A DNA stretch of 24,160 nucleotides from an uncultured Clostridium sp. Its GTDB lineage: Bacteria > Bacillota > Clostridia > Lachnospirales > Lachnospiraceae. The number at the start of each line of letters is the position of its first letter. The first letter of the stretch is position 1. This document shows positions 8,075 through 17,206 of the stretch, piece after piece. The position numbers were made by a program, and so were the translations under genes. The notes under the pieces were generated by a model. That model did no database searches. It worked only from the letters and a program-made list of their open reading frames with translations, and was not told the DNA's origin. The stretch spans positions 1 to 24,160 of the forward strand of contig URUX01000014.1 in the NCBI GenBank assembly GCA_900551135.1. The letters run 5' to 3'.

Positions 8075-10284
8075 GATATAACGTAGATGTAGTGCGGATT
8101 CGGGAAAATTCCATAACGTTAAACGGCTGGGTAATCGGGAAAACGCCGGAAGAGACGGCAGAGTTTTTCATAGAAGATGCTTCCAGAAAACCAGTAGAAT
8201 TCAAATATGTACCTACCAGAAGAGACGACGTAAGCCAGATTTATTTTAAAAAAGTGATTGACAGGGACTTTGGCTTTGACATTCGTTTTGATTATGAGAG
8301 AGGACAGGATTATTATCTGGTAATCCGGTGCGGCGGACGGAAAGCCCGGATTAAATATAACGAAGAATTAATCACAAAAAGAACCAGTGTGGCTTACAAA
8401 AGAAAGCAGAAAATCAAAGATCTGATGAACATGGAAACGGTTCGGGTAGCCATGGATTTCTGGAAAGAAAACGGATTAAAGGCATTGATTCTAAAGTCCC
8501 GTCATAAACTTCAGGGAATTGACAATGATTACGATTACGGTGAATGGTATGAACTGACCAAACCGTCAGAAGAAGAACTGGCGGCGCAGAAAAAAGAGCA
8601 TTTTGATTACGAACCTAAGCTTTCCATTGTGATTCCGGCCTATAAAACTCCGGAACGCTATTTAAAAGAAATGCTTCAGTCCATCAAGGAGCAGACGTAT
8701 ACCAACTGGGAAGTCTGCGTGGCAGACGGAAGTCCAAAAGGAGAAAGTTCTGAACGGGTTCTGAAAAAGTTTGCAGAACTGGATAAGCGTTTTAAATATG
8801 TGATCTTAGGAGAAAATAAGGGTATTTCCGGCAATACCAATGCTGCCATGGATATGGCTTCCGGTGATTTTATCGTTCTGGCCGACCATGATGATACTCT
8901 TCCGCCCCATGCGCTGTATGAATGCGTCAGGGTCATAAATTCCGATCCGGAAATTGATGTGATTTATTCCGATGAAGACAAGCTGGATATGGATGGAAAA
9001 GCGCTGTTTGACCCCCATTTTAAGCCGGATTTTAATCCGGATCTATTGACTAGTGTCAACTACATCTGTCATCTGTTTGTGGTAAACCGGGATTTGGCAG
9101 ATGCCATTGGAGGATTCCGTCAGGAGTTTGACGGCGCGCAGGATTATGATTTTATTTTACGCTGTACAGAGGCGGCCAGAAAAATTTACCATATTCCCAA
9201 AGTGCTGTACCATTGGCGGTGTCATCAAAACTCTACAGCCAGCAATCCGGAGAGCAAGATGTATGCCTTTGAAGCTGGTGCCAGAGCGGTTAAGGCTCAT
9301 TTTGAACGTTTGGGAATTGGTGTGGAATCGGTAGAAAAAGGAGTTGATTACGGGATTTACCATACCCGTTTTGTAATCCATGGAGAGCCGCTGGTATCGG
9401 TTATCATTCCCAATAAAGACCATCATTCGGATTTGGATTTATGCATCCGCTCCCTGATGGAAAAGGGCACTTACAAAAATCTGGAATTTATTGTAATTGA
9501 AAATAACAGTACCGAGGAGGCCACGTTTTCTTATTATGAGCAGATACAAAACGAATTTCCGAATGTAAAGGTAGTGACCTGGAACGAGGGATTTAACTTC
9601 TCAGCGATCAACAATTTCGGCGTTCAGTCTGCAAAAGGGGAATATCTGTTATTCTTAAATAATGATACGGAAATTATTGAAAAAGATGTAATTGAGGAAA
9701 TGCTGGGATACTGTCAGAGAGAAGACGTAGGAGCCGTAGGAGCCCGTCTGCTGTATCAGGATGATACCATCCAGCATGCCGGAGTGGTTGTCGGGTTCGG
9801 AGGCATTGCCGGACATACGTTTATCGGCCTTCACCGGGCGGAAAACAGTTACTTCCACCGTGCCATGTGCGCCCAGGATTACAGTGCAGTTACCGCGGCC
9901 TGTCTGATGACCAAACGGACTTTGTTTGACCAGGTTGGAGGATTTACAGAAGAACTGGCAGTAGCGTTTAATGACATTGATTTCTGTATGAAAATCCGAT
10001 CTTTGGGGAAATTGGTGGTTTACAATCCGTATGCATTGCTGTATCATTATGAATCGAAGTCCAGAGGCCTGGAGGACACGCCGGAAAAAGTGGCAAGATT
10101 TAATCGTGAAATTGCGATTTTTGCGAAACGGTGGCCGGATATTTTGAAAAATGGAGACCCTTACTACAATCCAAACCTGACCCTGAGAAAGTCGAATTTT
10201 GCATTAAGAGACCTGAAAAAAGAAAAAATCGGGGAACCCTATCAGTTAGAACTGGATGTAGAAAAAGAGGCTGGCACAAGATAA
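8071..10284 (+). CDS. Bifunctional GT2 glycosyltransferase with two catalytic domains
   Basis: A 737-residue protein with two family 2 domains in series. Residues 1-115 form a predicted beta-rich domain that I do not recognise. The first GT-A domain starts near residue 182 (LSIVIPAYKTPERYL) and has its metal motif DHDD at 272-275. The second starts near 440 (PLVSVIIPNKDHHSDL) with NNDTE at 530-534 and the late VAFNDIDFCMKI motif near 630, like WbbL-type rhamnosyltransferases. No membrane segment is evident. Double-domain enzymes of this kind often add alternating sugars of a repeat unit. The gene overlaps the preceding one by ATGA, and the next gene starts two bases after its stop. Confidence 0.87.
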   Translation: MRYNVDVVRIRENSITLNGWVIGKTPEETAEFFIEDASRKPVEFKYVPTRRDDVSQIYFKKVIDRDFGFDIRFDYERGQDYYLVIRCGGRKARIKYNEELITKRTSVAYKRKQKIKDLMNMETVRVAMDFWKENGLKALILKSRHKLQGIDNDYDYGEWYELTKPSEEELAAQKKEHFDYEPKLSIVIPAYKTPERYLKEMLQSIKEQTYTNWEVCVADGSPKGESSERVLKKFAELDKRFKYVILGENKGISGNTNAAMDMASGDFIVLADHDDTLPPHALYECVRVINSDPEIDVIYSDEDKLDMDGKALFDPHFKPDFNPDLLTSVNYICHLFVVNRDLADAIGGFRQEFDGAQDYDFILRCTEAARKIYHIPKVLYHWRCHQNSTASNPESKMYAFEAGARAVKAHFERLGIGVESVEKGVDYGIYHTRFVIHGEPLVSVIIPNKDHHSDLDLCIRSLMEKGTYKNLEFIVIENNSTEEATFSYYEQIQNEFPNVKVVTWNEGFNFSAINNFGVQSAKGEYLLFLNNDTEIIEKDVIEEMLGYCQREDVGAVGARLLYQDDTIQHAGVVVGFGGIAGHTFIGLHRAENSYFHRAMCAQDYSAVTAACLMTKRTLFDQVGGFTEELAVAFNDIDFCMKIRSLGKLVVYNPYALLYHYESKSRGLEDTPEKVARFNREIAIFAKRWPDILKNGDPYYNPNLTLRKSNFALRDLKKEKIGEPYQLELDVEKEAGTR

Positions 10285-10286
10285 GA

Positions 10287-11288
10287 ATGAAAGTAACAAT
10301 TATTATTCCAAATTATAATGGCCTTGCTTTTATGGAGCCCTGTATGGAGGCTCTGAAAAAGCAAACCTATCAGGATTTTGATGTTTTAGTAGTAGATAAT
10401 GGTTCTGCAGACGGCAGCGCAGAGTGGCTGAAAGCCCATAAGATTCCAACGGTCTTTTTAAAGAGCAATACCGGATTTTCCGGAGCAGTGAATGTGGGAA
10501 TTCAAAAAGCAAAAACGCCGTATGTGATTTTGCTGAATAATGATACCAAGGCAGATCCGGACTATGTGGGAGAACTGGTTCGGGCTATTGAGATGTCGCC
10601 GAAGATATTCTCAGTCAGCAGCTGCATGATTCAGATGTATCATCCGGAACTCATGGATGATGCCGGAGATATGTACAGCGTGCTGGGGTGGGCATATCAG
10701 CGAGGCGTAGGCCAGCCTGCAGAACGGTACCAGAAACCATTCCGTGTTTTTTCAGCCTGTGCAGGTGCCGCGATCTACAGGCGGGAGGTATTTGAACAGA
10801 TCGGGTATTTTGACGAAATGCATTTTGCCTATCTGGAAGACATTGACGTAGGATACCGGGCAAAGATTTACGGGTATGACAATGTCTACTGTCCGGCTGC
10901 GAAAGTTTTTCATGTGGGAAGCGGCACCAGCGGTTCCAAATACAATTCCTTTAAAGTAAAGCTGGCAGCCCGAAATAATGTATATTTGAATTATAAAAAT
11001 ATGCCTGCCGGACAGCTTTTGTTAAATATTCTGCCCATCGGTGCGGGAATCGCTCTGAAATACCAGTTTTTTAAAAAGAGAGGTTTTGAGAAAGACTATC
11101 TGGAGGGGCTGAAAGAAGGAATCCAGACGGCAAAGAATTGTAAAAAGGTGCCGTTTCAGATGAAGCATTTAGGACGGTATGCGGTAATCCAGTGGGAACT
11201 GATTGCCGGCACATGTTTGTACGTCTATGAATTTTCCAGACGGAAGTTTGGGAAAAGCAAGAAAGAAACTAAGGTGATTGAGCCATGA
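10287..11288 (+). CDS. WbbL-like GT2 glycosyltransferase
   Basis: A 333-residue family 2 glycosyltransferase. I chose ATG 10287, directly after the previous stop, because the family motif VTIIIPNYNG begins two residues later; a longer in-frame start would overlap the previous gene by about 150 bases. LLNNDTKADP is the metal-binding site, and FAYLEDIDVGYRAKIYG the acidic ED-D motif of the rhamnosyltransferase-like group. VDNGSADGS is the donor-side signature. The C-terminal basic region may sit against the membrane. The ribosome binding site is weak, so translation probably relies on coupling. The last bases form an ATGA overlap with the next gene. The donor is probably a deoxysugar nucleotide, by family. 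Confidence 0.86.
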   Translation: MKVTIIIPNYNGLAFMEPCMEALKKQTYQDFDVLVVDNGSADGSAEWLKAHKIPTVFLKSNTGFSGAVNVGIQKAKTPYVILLNNDTKADPDYVGELVRAIEMSPKIFSVSSCMIQMYHPELMDDAGDMYSVLGWAYQRGVGQPAERYQKPFRVFSACAGAAIYRREVFEQIGYFDEMHFAYLEDIDVGYRAKIYGYDNVYCPAAKVFHVGSGTSGSKYNSFKVKLAARNNVYLNYKNMPAGQLLLNILPIGAGIALKYQFFKKRGFEKDYLEGLKEGIQTAKNCKKVPFQMKHLGRYAVIQWELIAGTCLYVYEFSRRKFGKSKKETKVIEP

Positions 11289-12703
11289 TAAAAGATAACC
11301 AGAAACGGTTTAACCGGTTCCATGTAGTATTAGACGCCCTGGTGACGGCAGCAGCCTATATTCTGGCATGGTATCTGATGCTGGAGGCCAAGATTTTTCC
11401 GGTTCACGGGCAGGTACTGGCTCCCCAGTACTATTTCCTGGTATTAATTTTTATTATACCCGGGTATTTGCTTTTATATGGGATATTTCATCTCTATACC
11501 CCCAAGCGGGTACAGGGAAGGCGGGTGGAGTTTGCCAATATTTGTAAGGCAAATACCATCGGCCTTCTGGTGTTTACCATGGTGCTGTTTGCCATCCGTA
11601 ATAAAAGCCCGTTTTTAAATGAGTTTGCAACCAGAGTTATTTTAGCGTTTTTTGTGCTCAACATTATACTGGAGACAGCAGAACGCAATGCCATCCGTAT
11701 GGTACTCCGCTCCCTGCGCTCAAAAGGATATAATCAGAAACACGTTTTGCTGATTGGCTACAGCCGTGCAGCAGAAGGATTTATTGACAGGGTGATTGCC
11801 AATCCGGAGTGGGGATACCGGATTCGGGGTATTTTAGATGACAGCCATGGGCTGGGGACAGAGTACCGCCATGTTCCCATTGTGGGAAAAATCGATCAGC
11901 TTAAGGATTTTCTGGAAACCAATACGTTAGATGAGATTGCTATTACCTTAAGCATTATGGAATACGCAAATCTGGAGCAGATTGTGGCTGCCTGTGAAAA
12001 ATCGGGAGTTCACACCAAATTTATTCCAGATTATAATAATTTTATCCCAACCAGACCATATACAGAAGACTTGCAGGGCCTTCCGGTGATCCACATTCGC
12101 CATGTTCCCCTGACCAGCCTGTTAAATGCTACGGTAAAACGGTGCGTGGATATTATTGGCGCGTTAGTGGGACTTGTTCTGTTCTCACCGGTTATGCTGG
12201 TAACTGCTGTTCTGATTAAACTGACTTCCCCGGGACCGGTTTTTTACAGTCAGGAGAGAGTCGGACTTCACAATCGTACATTTAAGATGTATAAATTCCG
12301 TTCCATGGAGGTGCAGAAGCCTTCTGACGAAAAATCCAAATGGACGACTCCCCATGATCCGAGGGTAACGCCGGTAGGAAGATTTATCCGAAAAACAAGC
12401 ATTGACGAAACGCCCCAGTTTTTCAATATTTTAATTGGAGATATGAGTCTGGTAGGCCCCAGGCCTGAACGGCCGTTTTTTGTGGAGCGTTTTAAAGAAG
12501 AGATTCCCAGATATATGATTAAGCATCAGGTTCGGCCAGGACTTACAGGCTGGGCCCAGGTCAACGGCTATCGGGGAGATACTTCGATTACCAAGAGGAT
12601 TGAGCATGACCTGTATTATATTGAAAACTGGAGCCTTGGGTTTGATCTTAAGATTATGTTTTTAACGATCTTCAAAGGCTTTATTAATAAAAACGCTTAT
12701 TAG
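11285..12703 (+). CDS. Polyprenyl glycosylphosphotransferase (glycan-initiating sugar transferase)
   Basis: A 472-residue enzyme of the WbaP/CpsE/WcaJ type. Four to five membrane segments fill residues 10-145. A Rossmann-like middle domain follows (HVLLIGYSRAAEGF, then GILDD). A further membrane segment at about 285-310 leads into the catalytic bacterial sugar transferase domain (PF02397), with KFRSM, the acidic IDETPQ (usually LDELPQ), SLVGPRPERP and RPGLTGWAQVNG. The family moves a sugar-1-phosphate from a nucleotide sugar to undecaprenyl phosphate, the first membrane step of glycan repeat-unit assembly. The gene overlaps the preceding glycosyltransferase by ATGA and is 23 bases before the LCP gene. 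The family call is firm; which sugar is loaded is unknown. Confidence 0.92.
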   Translation: MIKDNQKRFNRFHVVLDALVTAAAYILAWYLMLEAKIFPVHGQVLAPQYYFLVLIFIIPGYLLLYGIFHLYTPKRVQGRRVEFANICKANTIGLLVFTMVLFAIRNKSPFLNEFATRVILAFFVLNIILETAERNAIRMVLRSLRSKGYNQKHVLLIGYSRAAEGFIDRVIANPEWGYRIRGILDDSHGLGTEYRHVPIVGKIDQLKDFLETNTLDEIAITLSIMEYANLEQIVAACEKSGVHTKFIPDYNNFIPTRPYTEDLQGLPVIHIRHVPLTSLLNATVKRCVDIIGALVGLVLFSPVMLVTAVLIKLTSPGPVFYSQERVGLHNRTFKMYKFRSMEVQKPSDEKSKWTTPHDPRVTPVGRFIRKTSIDETPQFFNILIGDMSLVGPRPERPFFVERFKEEIPRYMIKHQVRPGLTGWAQVNGYRGDTSITKRIEHDLYYIENWSLGFDLKIMFLTIFKGFINKNAY

Positions 12704-12726
12704 TTTCGTGCAGCGAGGGTAAGTTT

Positions 12727-15105
12727 ATGAATTATTTTGATGACGAATTAGAAAAAGGAAAGGCAGGGGGAGACGGCAGAAATCCGGCGTCTCGTGGCCG
12801 GTCAGCCAGTCAGAACCCAGGCCAGAACCGCCGTCCGGAGGCCAGAGAGAGAGTTTCCCGTCGGCAGGAGGAAACAGGGCGTCAGCCTATGGGAACAGCA
12901 GAAGGAAGAACCCCCGGGACTGCTGGTGTCCGCAGAGACATGGCAGGCAGCCGTCCGGTTTCCCAGTCAGGCAGCCGTCCGGTTCCCCAGGCGGGAAACC
13001 GGAACAGTCAGCCGCAGAGAACGATGCGAAGCCAGTCAGACAACGCCAGCCGCAGACAGCCGGCTCAGGGAGCAACGTCCCAGTCCGGCAGAGATGGAAG
13101 AGAATCTCAAAGAGTCAGCAGGGGAAGGGCATCCGTCAATGGTCAGGCCAGCCAGACCCCCGGGGTATCCAGAGCGGGTTCCAGGGTATCGGGCGGACCA
13201 AAGATTAATGGGAACGGAGAGGAGAAATTCGGTTATAGAGACGGTAACGGCGGCCGGGTAACGGCAACCAGCCAGGCGGCCAGAAAGCAGGCCGAAAAAA
13301 CGGAAAAGAACAGGAAAAAACGCCGCCTCATTACATTAGCAGTGGCCGAATGCATTGCTCTGGTATTTATTTTCACCTATGCTTTTTTTGCCAGAAAGTG
13401 GAGTTTAATCGTACAGTCTTCTGACTGGAATGAAAAAGATGTTACCAACCCTGTATTTTCAGTGGAAGTACCGGAGTACATGAAGGGGCACTGGACCTTT
13501 GCGGTATTTGGCGTAGACAGCCGTGATAAAAACGTTTTAAAAGGAACCAATTCCGATGTTATTATGATTTGCGATGTCAATCAGGACACCGGAGAGATTA
13601 AGCTGGTATCCGTATTCAGGGATTCTTATTTGAATCTGGATGATAAGGGAACCTATAACAAAATCAATCAGGCCTATTTTGTAGGCGGCCCTACCCAGGC
13701 GGTAAAGGCGCTGAACAAAAATCTGGATTTAAATATTACCGATTATGTGACGTTTAACTGGAATGCCGTAGCCAATGGAATCAACGTTCTGGGCGGTATT
13801 GATATGAATATCAGCAAAGCGGAATTTTATTATATCAATTCCTTTATAACAGAGACTGTTAAGGGAACGGGAATTGGATCTCATCAGCTTACCCATGCCG
13901 GGGAAAACCATTTGGATGGTGTTCAGGCAGTTGCATACGGACGTCTCCGGTTAATGGATACGGACTATGCGCGTACAGAACGTCAGAGAAAGGTTGTGGA
14001 GGCAGCTTTCCAGAAAGCAATCAAGGCAGATTTGAAAACCTTAAACAGTCTGGTAGGAGCAGTACTGCCGCAGGTTTCAACCTGTATTGATGTCAACGAT
14101 ATTTTTGGAATGATAAAAAATGTGTCAAAATATCACATTGGCGACACAATGGGATTCCCTGCTGCAAGGGGAGAGGCCAGCATTCCGAAAAAAGGCGCCT
14201 GCGTGATTCCGCAGACCCTGGAAAGCAATGTAGTGGCGCTGCATCAATTCCTATACGGGGAAGAAAATTATGTGCCGAGCAAGACGGTAAAGGAAATCAG
14301 CGCCAGGATTGCCAGTGACACTGGTATGTATAAGGCCGGAACGGCAGTAAATCATGTCTCCACAGACAATGGAGTAATTCCAAGCAGCAAATCACCGGCA
14401 AAAACGACGGAAGAAGACGAAGGAAAAGAGAGCAGCAAGCCTGTTTTTGAGACAGATGAGGAAGGAAACTTCTATGACGAAAAAGGCAATCTGGTAGATG
14501 AAGAGGGCCGGAGAATTGATGAGTATGGATTTTTAATCGATGAAGAAGGCCGCCGGATTGACGAGGAAGGTAATCTGCTGGAAGAACCGGGAGAAACCGA
14601 TGTATTTGGCAATCCGATAATCGACGGTGAACAGGTGGATGAAAACGGCCGGCCTCTGGCTACCATTTCTCCAGGAGAAACGACTGCAGCCGGCCGCCCT
14701 GTAAGACCAGGGGAGACGACTGCGTCTGGAAAACCGACAAAGCCGGAAGAAAGCACATCCTCTTCCAGACCGTCTGTTCCTTATCCGGGAGAAAGCACAG
14801 CGCCCAGCCGTCCGGTCAGTCCGGGTGTGATTGAAACCACAGAAGGAGCAGGGCCTGGCACAGGAATGGAACCAGGAGGAAGTGGAAATCAGGGCGGAGG
14901 AATCATTGATAATTCTGCCAATGGCCCTTCTTCAGGAGGAGCGATTCCTCCAGGAGGAACTTCAGGTCCAGGACAGATGCCGGGCGGAAGTAATTCCGGT
15001 TCCTCTGGTTCTGGAACCGGCAGTTCCGGCCCGGAGCCGGGAGGTAATTCTACCGTTACCCCTGCGCCTACGGTGAATTATGATAATGTAGGGCCTGGTA
15101 TGTAG
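12727..15105 (+). CDS. LytR-CpsA-Psr (LCP) protein with long disordered tails
   Basis: A 792-residue membrane protein, about twice the usual LCP size. Residues 1-198 are a cytosolic low-complexity head rich in Arg, Ser, Gln and Gly. One membrane segment follows at about 199-222. The LCP domain spans about 255-430: FGVDSRD (aspartate and arginine of the lipid-phosphate site), VSVFRDSY, NKINQAY, GGIDMNI and the late AYGRLRLMDTDYARTERQR. LCP enzymes move glycans from undecaprenyl pyrophosphate to peptidoglycan on the outer face. Residues 577-618 are six heptads of DExGxxφ, and the remainder to the C-terminus is Gly/Ser/Pro/Thr-rich, with no sorting motif. Being last in the glycan block, it probably attaches that glycan to the wall. 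ATG follows GAGGG. Confidence 0.9.
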   Translation: MNYFDDELEKGKAGGDGRNPASRGRSASQNPGQNRRPEARERVSRRQEETGRQPMGTAEGRTPGTAGVRRDMAGSRPVSQSGSRPVPQAGNRNSQPQRTMRSQSDNASRRQPAQGATSQSGRDGRESQRVSRGRASVNGQASQTPGVSRAGSRVSGGPKINGNGEEKFGYRDGNGGRVTATSQAARKQAEKTEKNRKKRRLITLAVAECIALVFIFTYAFFARKWSLIVQSSDWNEKDVTNPVFSVEVPEYMKGHWTFAVFGVDSRDKNVLKGTNSDVIMICDVNQDTGEIKLVSVFRDSYLNLDDKGTYNKINQAYFVGGPTQAVKALNKNLDLNITDYVTFNWNAVANGINVLGGIDMNISKAEFYYINSFITETVKGTGIGSHQLTHAGENHLDGVQAVAYGRLRLMDTDYARTERQRKVVEAAFQKAIKADLKTLNSLVGAVLPQVSTCIDVNDIFGMIKNVSKYHIGDTMGFPAARGEASIPKKGACVIPQTLESNVVALHQFLYGEENYVPSKTVKEISARIASDTGMYKAGTAVNHVSTDNGVIPSSKSPAKTTEEDEGKESSKPVFETDEEGNFYDEKGNLVDEEGRRIDEYGFLIDEEGRRIDEEGNLLEEPGETDVFGNPIIDGEQVDENGRPLATISPGETTAAGRPVRPGETTASGKPTKPEESTSSSRPSVPYPGESTAPSRPVSPGVIETTEGAGPGTGMEPGGSGNQGGGIIDNSANGPSSGGAIPPGGTSGPGQMPGGSNSGSSGSGTGSSGPEPGGNSTVTPAPTVNYDNVGPGM
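14455..14580 (+). repeat. Six tandem 21-base units coding for DExGxxφ heptads
   Basis: Within the LCP gene, six consecutive 21-base units encode DEEGNFY, DEKGNLV, DEEGRRI, DEYGFLI, DEEGRRI and DEEGNLL. A decayed unit (DENGRPL) follows further on. The acidic face and glycine resemble cation-binding or extended spacer repeats; the function is not known. Copy number may vary between strains. Confidence 0.85.
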
Positions 15106-15142
15106 TACGCAGCCAGATAAACAGGTTTTTAAAGAGAAAGAG

Positions 15143-15188
15143 ACTGCCGCAGAATGAAATTGAAAAATTTTGTTTTGCGGCAGTTTTT
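15143..15188 (+). terminator. Rho-independent terminator of the glycan block
   Basis: ACTGCCGCA (15143-15151) pairs perfectly with TGCGGCAGT (15176-15184), and the T-run reaches 15188. It is 38 bases after the LCP stop and divides the glycan genes from htrA. In the remaining ~120 bases before htrA I find no convincing promoter. Confidence 0.85.
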
Positions 15189-15310
15189 CATTGGCAGCAT
15201 TTGGAAAGACGGGAATTTCACAAATTGATTATTAAATCATCACACTTTGGTCACAAATACCTGATAGACTTTTTAATATCAAAAGGAAATTGAGGAAGGA
15301 GCTTATCATT

Positions 15311-17062
15311 ATGAATGAACAGAATGAAAGAATCAATGAAAATGGTATGAATCCGGATTCCGATAACATAGAGAATAAGACTGACGCAGATGAATCCGTT
15401 AATTTTGTATTGAAGGAACATGGAGAGCCGAATCGAACTTCTTATGAGGGACCATATCAGGCAAATGAGAGTCAGTATTATAATGGGACTTCGAATTCTC
15501 AGAACCGCCAGGCTTCCGGCCAGCAGGCTTCGGGTCAGCAGACTGCAAATCAGCAGAACAGCCAGCCCCAGCCGCAGAATTTTCCGCACCAGGGAGGCCA
15601 GTATCAGAACCATCAGCCTCAAAATGGCAGAATGCAGGGAAACCCTTATCAGAATAACGGTTCCCAGGGTCAGCCATACTCAAACGGCCAGCCTCATGGA
15701 AATCCGTATCAGGGCGGCCCGTCAAGACCTAATTATTATCAGAATCCCTATCAGAATCAGGGAAATCAGCAGGGCTCCGCTCCGAAGCAGAAGAAAAAGG
15801 GCGGACTTGCAAAGAAAGCAGGTCTTATTACTGCGGCAGCGCTGCTGTTTGGTACCGTTTCCGGCGGCACAATGGCAGGAATCAATGTGCTGTCCCATAA
15901 TCTGCTGACGAATAATGCGGAAGTGCAGAACGAAGCAAAAGAGGCAGAACTTCAGACGGCAGCCCCTGAGACATCCGTTCAGCAGGCTCAGACCGCAGAA
16001 AATTCCGGCGCAGTGGTTATGGATGTTTCACAAATTGTAGAAGATGTAATGCCATCTATGGTATCCATTGACAATACCGTTTTGTATACTACCCAGAACT
16101 GGTTTTACGGTAATCAGACCTACGAAGTGCCAAGCAGCGGCAGCGGCATTATTGTAGGAGAGAATGATACAGAACTGCTGATTGTGACCAACAACCATGT
16201 AATTGAAGACTCCAAGGAAATTAAGGCAACATTTATTGACGGAACTTCTGTAGACGCAGCAGTAAAAGGAACAGACTCTGCAGCGGATTTGGCTGTCATT
16301 GCAGTTCCGCTGGATCAGATACCAGATGATACCAAGAGCAAAATCAAACCGGCTGTACTGGGCAATTCAGAAGAACTGAAGATGGGACAGGGAGTGATTG
16401 CAATTGGCAATGCGCTGGGATATGGACAGACTACGACAGTAGGTTATATCAGTGCAGTAGACAGAAAGATTCAGACCGATGAAAGCGGCTCTACCAAAAA
16501 TGTGATTCAGACTGATGCGGCCATTAACCCTGGCAACAGCGGCGGCGCTCTGGTAAATATGAAAGGAGAGGTAATCGGAATTAATGAGGCAAAAACCTCC
16601 GCAACTTCTGTAGAAGGCGTTGGTTATGCCATCCCGGTTTCTGAGGCTCAGGATATTATCAAAGACCTGATGAACCAGAAAACCAGAATTACAGTAGATG
16701 CAGAAAAACAGGGCTATTTGGGTATTCAGGGTACAGATGTCAGTCAGCGGGATGCATCTTTGTACGGCATGCCGGAAGGCGTATTTGTATACAAGGTAGT
16801 AGAAGGCGGAGCTGCCAGCCAGTCCGATCTTCAGGAAAAAGATATTATTGTTAAAATCGATAATCAGTCCATCCGTACCATGGAAGAATTAAAGAATATG
16901 CTGACTTATTATGAAAGCGGAACAACCGTTGCCATGACAGTAATGCGTCTGGAAAATGGCCAGTATGTGGAGAAACAGGTAGACATTGTTCTGGGAAGCA
17001 AGCCGAAGGAAGAAGAACAGCCGCAGGCTGAACCGCAGAATCAGAGAGGATTTTGGAGATAA
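15311..17062 (+). CDS. htrA: HtrA/DegP-like membrane serine protease with PDZ domain
   Basis: A 583-residue trypsin-like protease. ATG 15311, ten bases after GAGGAAGGA, is preferred over an in-frame TTG at 15290 that overlaps this ribosome binding site. Residues 1-165 form a cytosolic head rich in Gln, Asn, Pro, Gly and Tyr. A KKKGGLAKKAG patch and one membrane segment (about 172-195) follow, putting the protease outside the cell. The catalytic triad is visible: H296 in NNHVIED, D326 in AADLAVI, S410 in NPGNSGGAL. One PDZ domain follows at about 470-555. The family degrades or refolds damaged exported proteins. Its own terminator follows, so it is probably a single-gene unit. The family call is secure; the head is unusually long. 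Confidence 0.93.
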   Translation: MNEQNERINENGMNPDSDNIENKTDADESVNFVLKEHGEPNRTSYEGPYQANESQYYNGTSNSQNRQASGQQASGQQTANQQNSQPQPQNFPHQGGQYQNHQPQNGRMQGNPYQNNGSQGQPYSNGQPHGNPYQGGPSRPNYYQNPYQNQGNQQGSAPKQKKKGGLAKKAGLITAAALLFGTVSGGTMAGINVLSHNLLTNNAEVQNEAKEAELQTAAPETSVQQAQTAENSGAVVMDVSQIVEDVMPSMVSIDNTVLYTTQNWFYGNQTYEVPSSGSGIIVGENDTELLIVTNNHVIEDSKEIKATFIDGTSVDAAVKGTDSAADLAVIAVPLDQIPDDTKSKIKPAVLGNSEELKMGQGVIAIGNALGYGQTTTVGYISAVDRKIQTDESGSTKNVIQTDAAINPGNSGGALVNMKGEVIGINEAKTSATSVEGVGYAIPVSEAQDIIKDLMNQKTRITVDAEKQGYLGIQGTDVSQRDASLYGMPEGVFVYKVVEGGAASQSDLQEKDIIVKIDNQSIRTMEELKNMLTYYESGTTVAMTVMRLENGQYVEKQVDIVLGSKPKEEEQPQAEPQNQRGFWR

Positions 17063-17077
17063 ACTCCATTCGATAAA

Positions 17078-17140
17078 AACAGCAGGATTTAGAGCCGGGT
17101 CTGACCGGAACGTCTTTCTCCTGCTGTTCTTTTATTTATT
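17078..17140 (+). terminator. Rho-independent terminator after htrA
   Basis: AACAGCAGGA (17078-17087) pairs with TCCTGCTGTT (17119-17128), and a T-rich tail follows. The 31-base loop holds a smaller CCGG/CCGG hairpin. It separates htrA from the ClpX-type gene, which has its own promoter. Confidence 0.82.
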
Positions 17141-17177
17141 AAATCTTAATAAAATTAGTAAAATTTATGGCCATTAC

Positions 17178-17206
17178 TTGTTTCTGTGACGAAAATACCT
17201 TATAAT
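17178..17206 (+). promoter_or_regulatory. Sigma-A promoter of the ClpX-type gene, with palindrome at the -10
   Basis: TTGTTT (17178-17183) and a perfect TATAAT (17201-17206) are exactly 17 bases apart, about 100 bases ahead of the chosen start. A perfect 12-base palindrome, TATACTAGTATA (17206-17217), overlaps the end of the -10 and reaches towards the transcription start, where a repressor would block RNA polymerase. Confidence 0.78.

Noticed and set aside
12794..13261. Alternative frame inside the LCP head
   Set aside because: Low-complexity Arg/Gln codons open all frames here; the LCP frame alone links to the membrane segment and catalytic domain.
15420..15908. Alternative frame inside the HtrA head
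   Set aside because: Same cause: repetitive Gln/Asn codons keep a second frame open without a start signal or family pattern.
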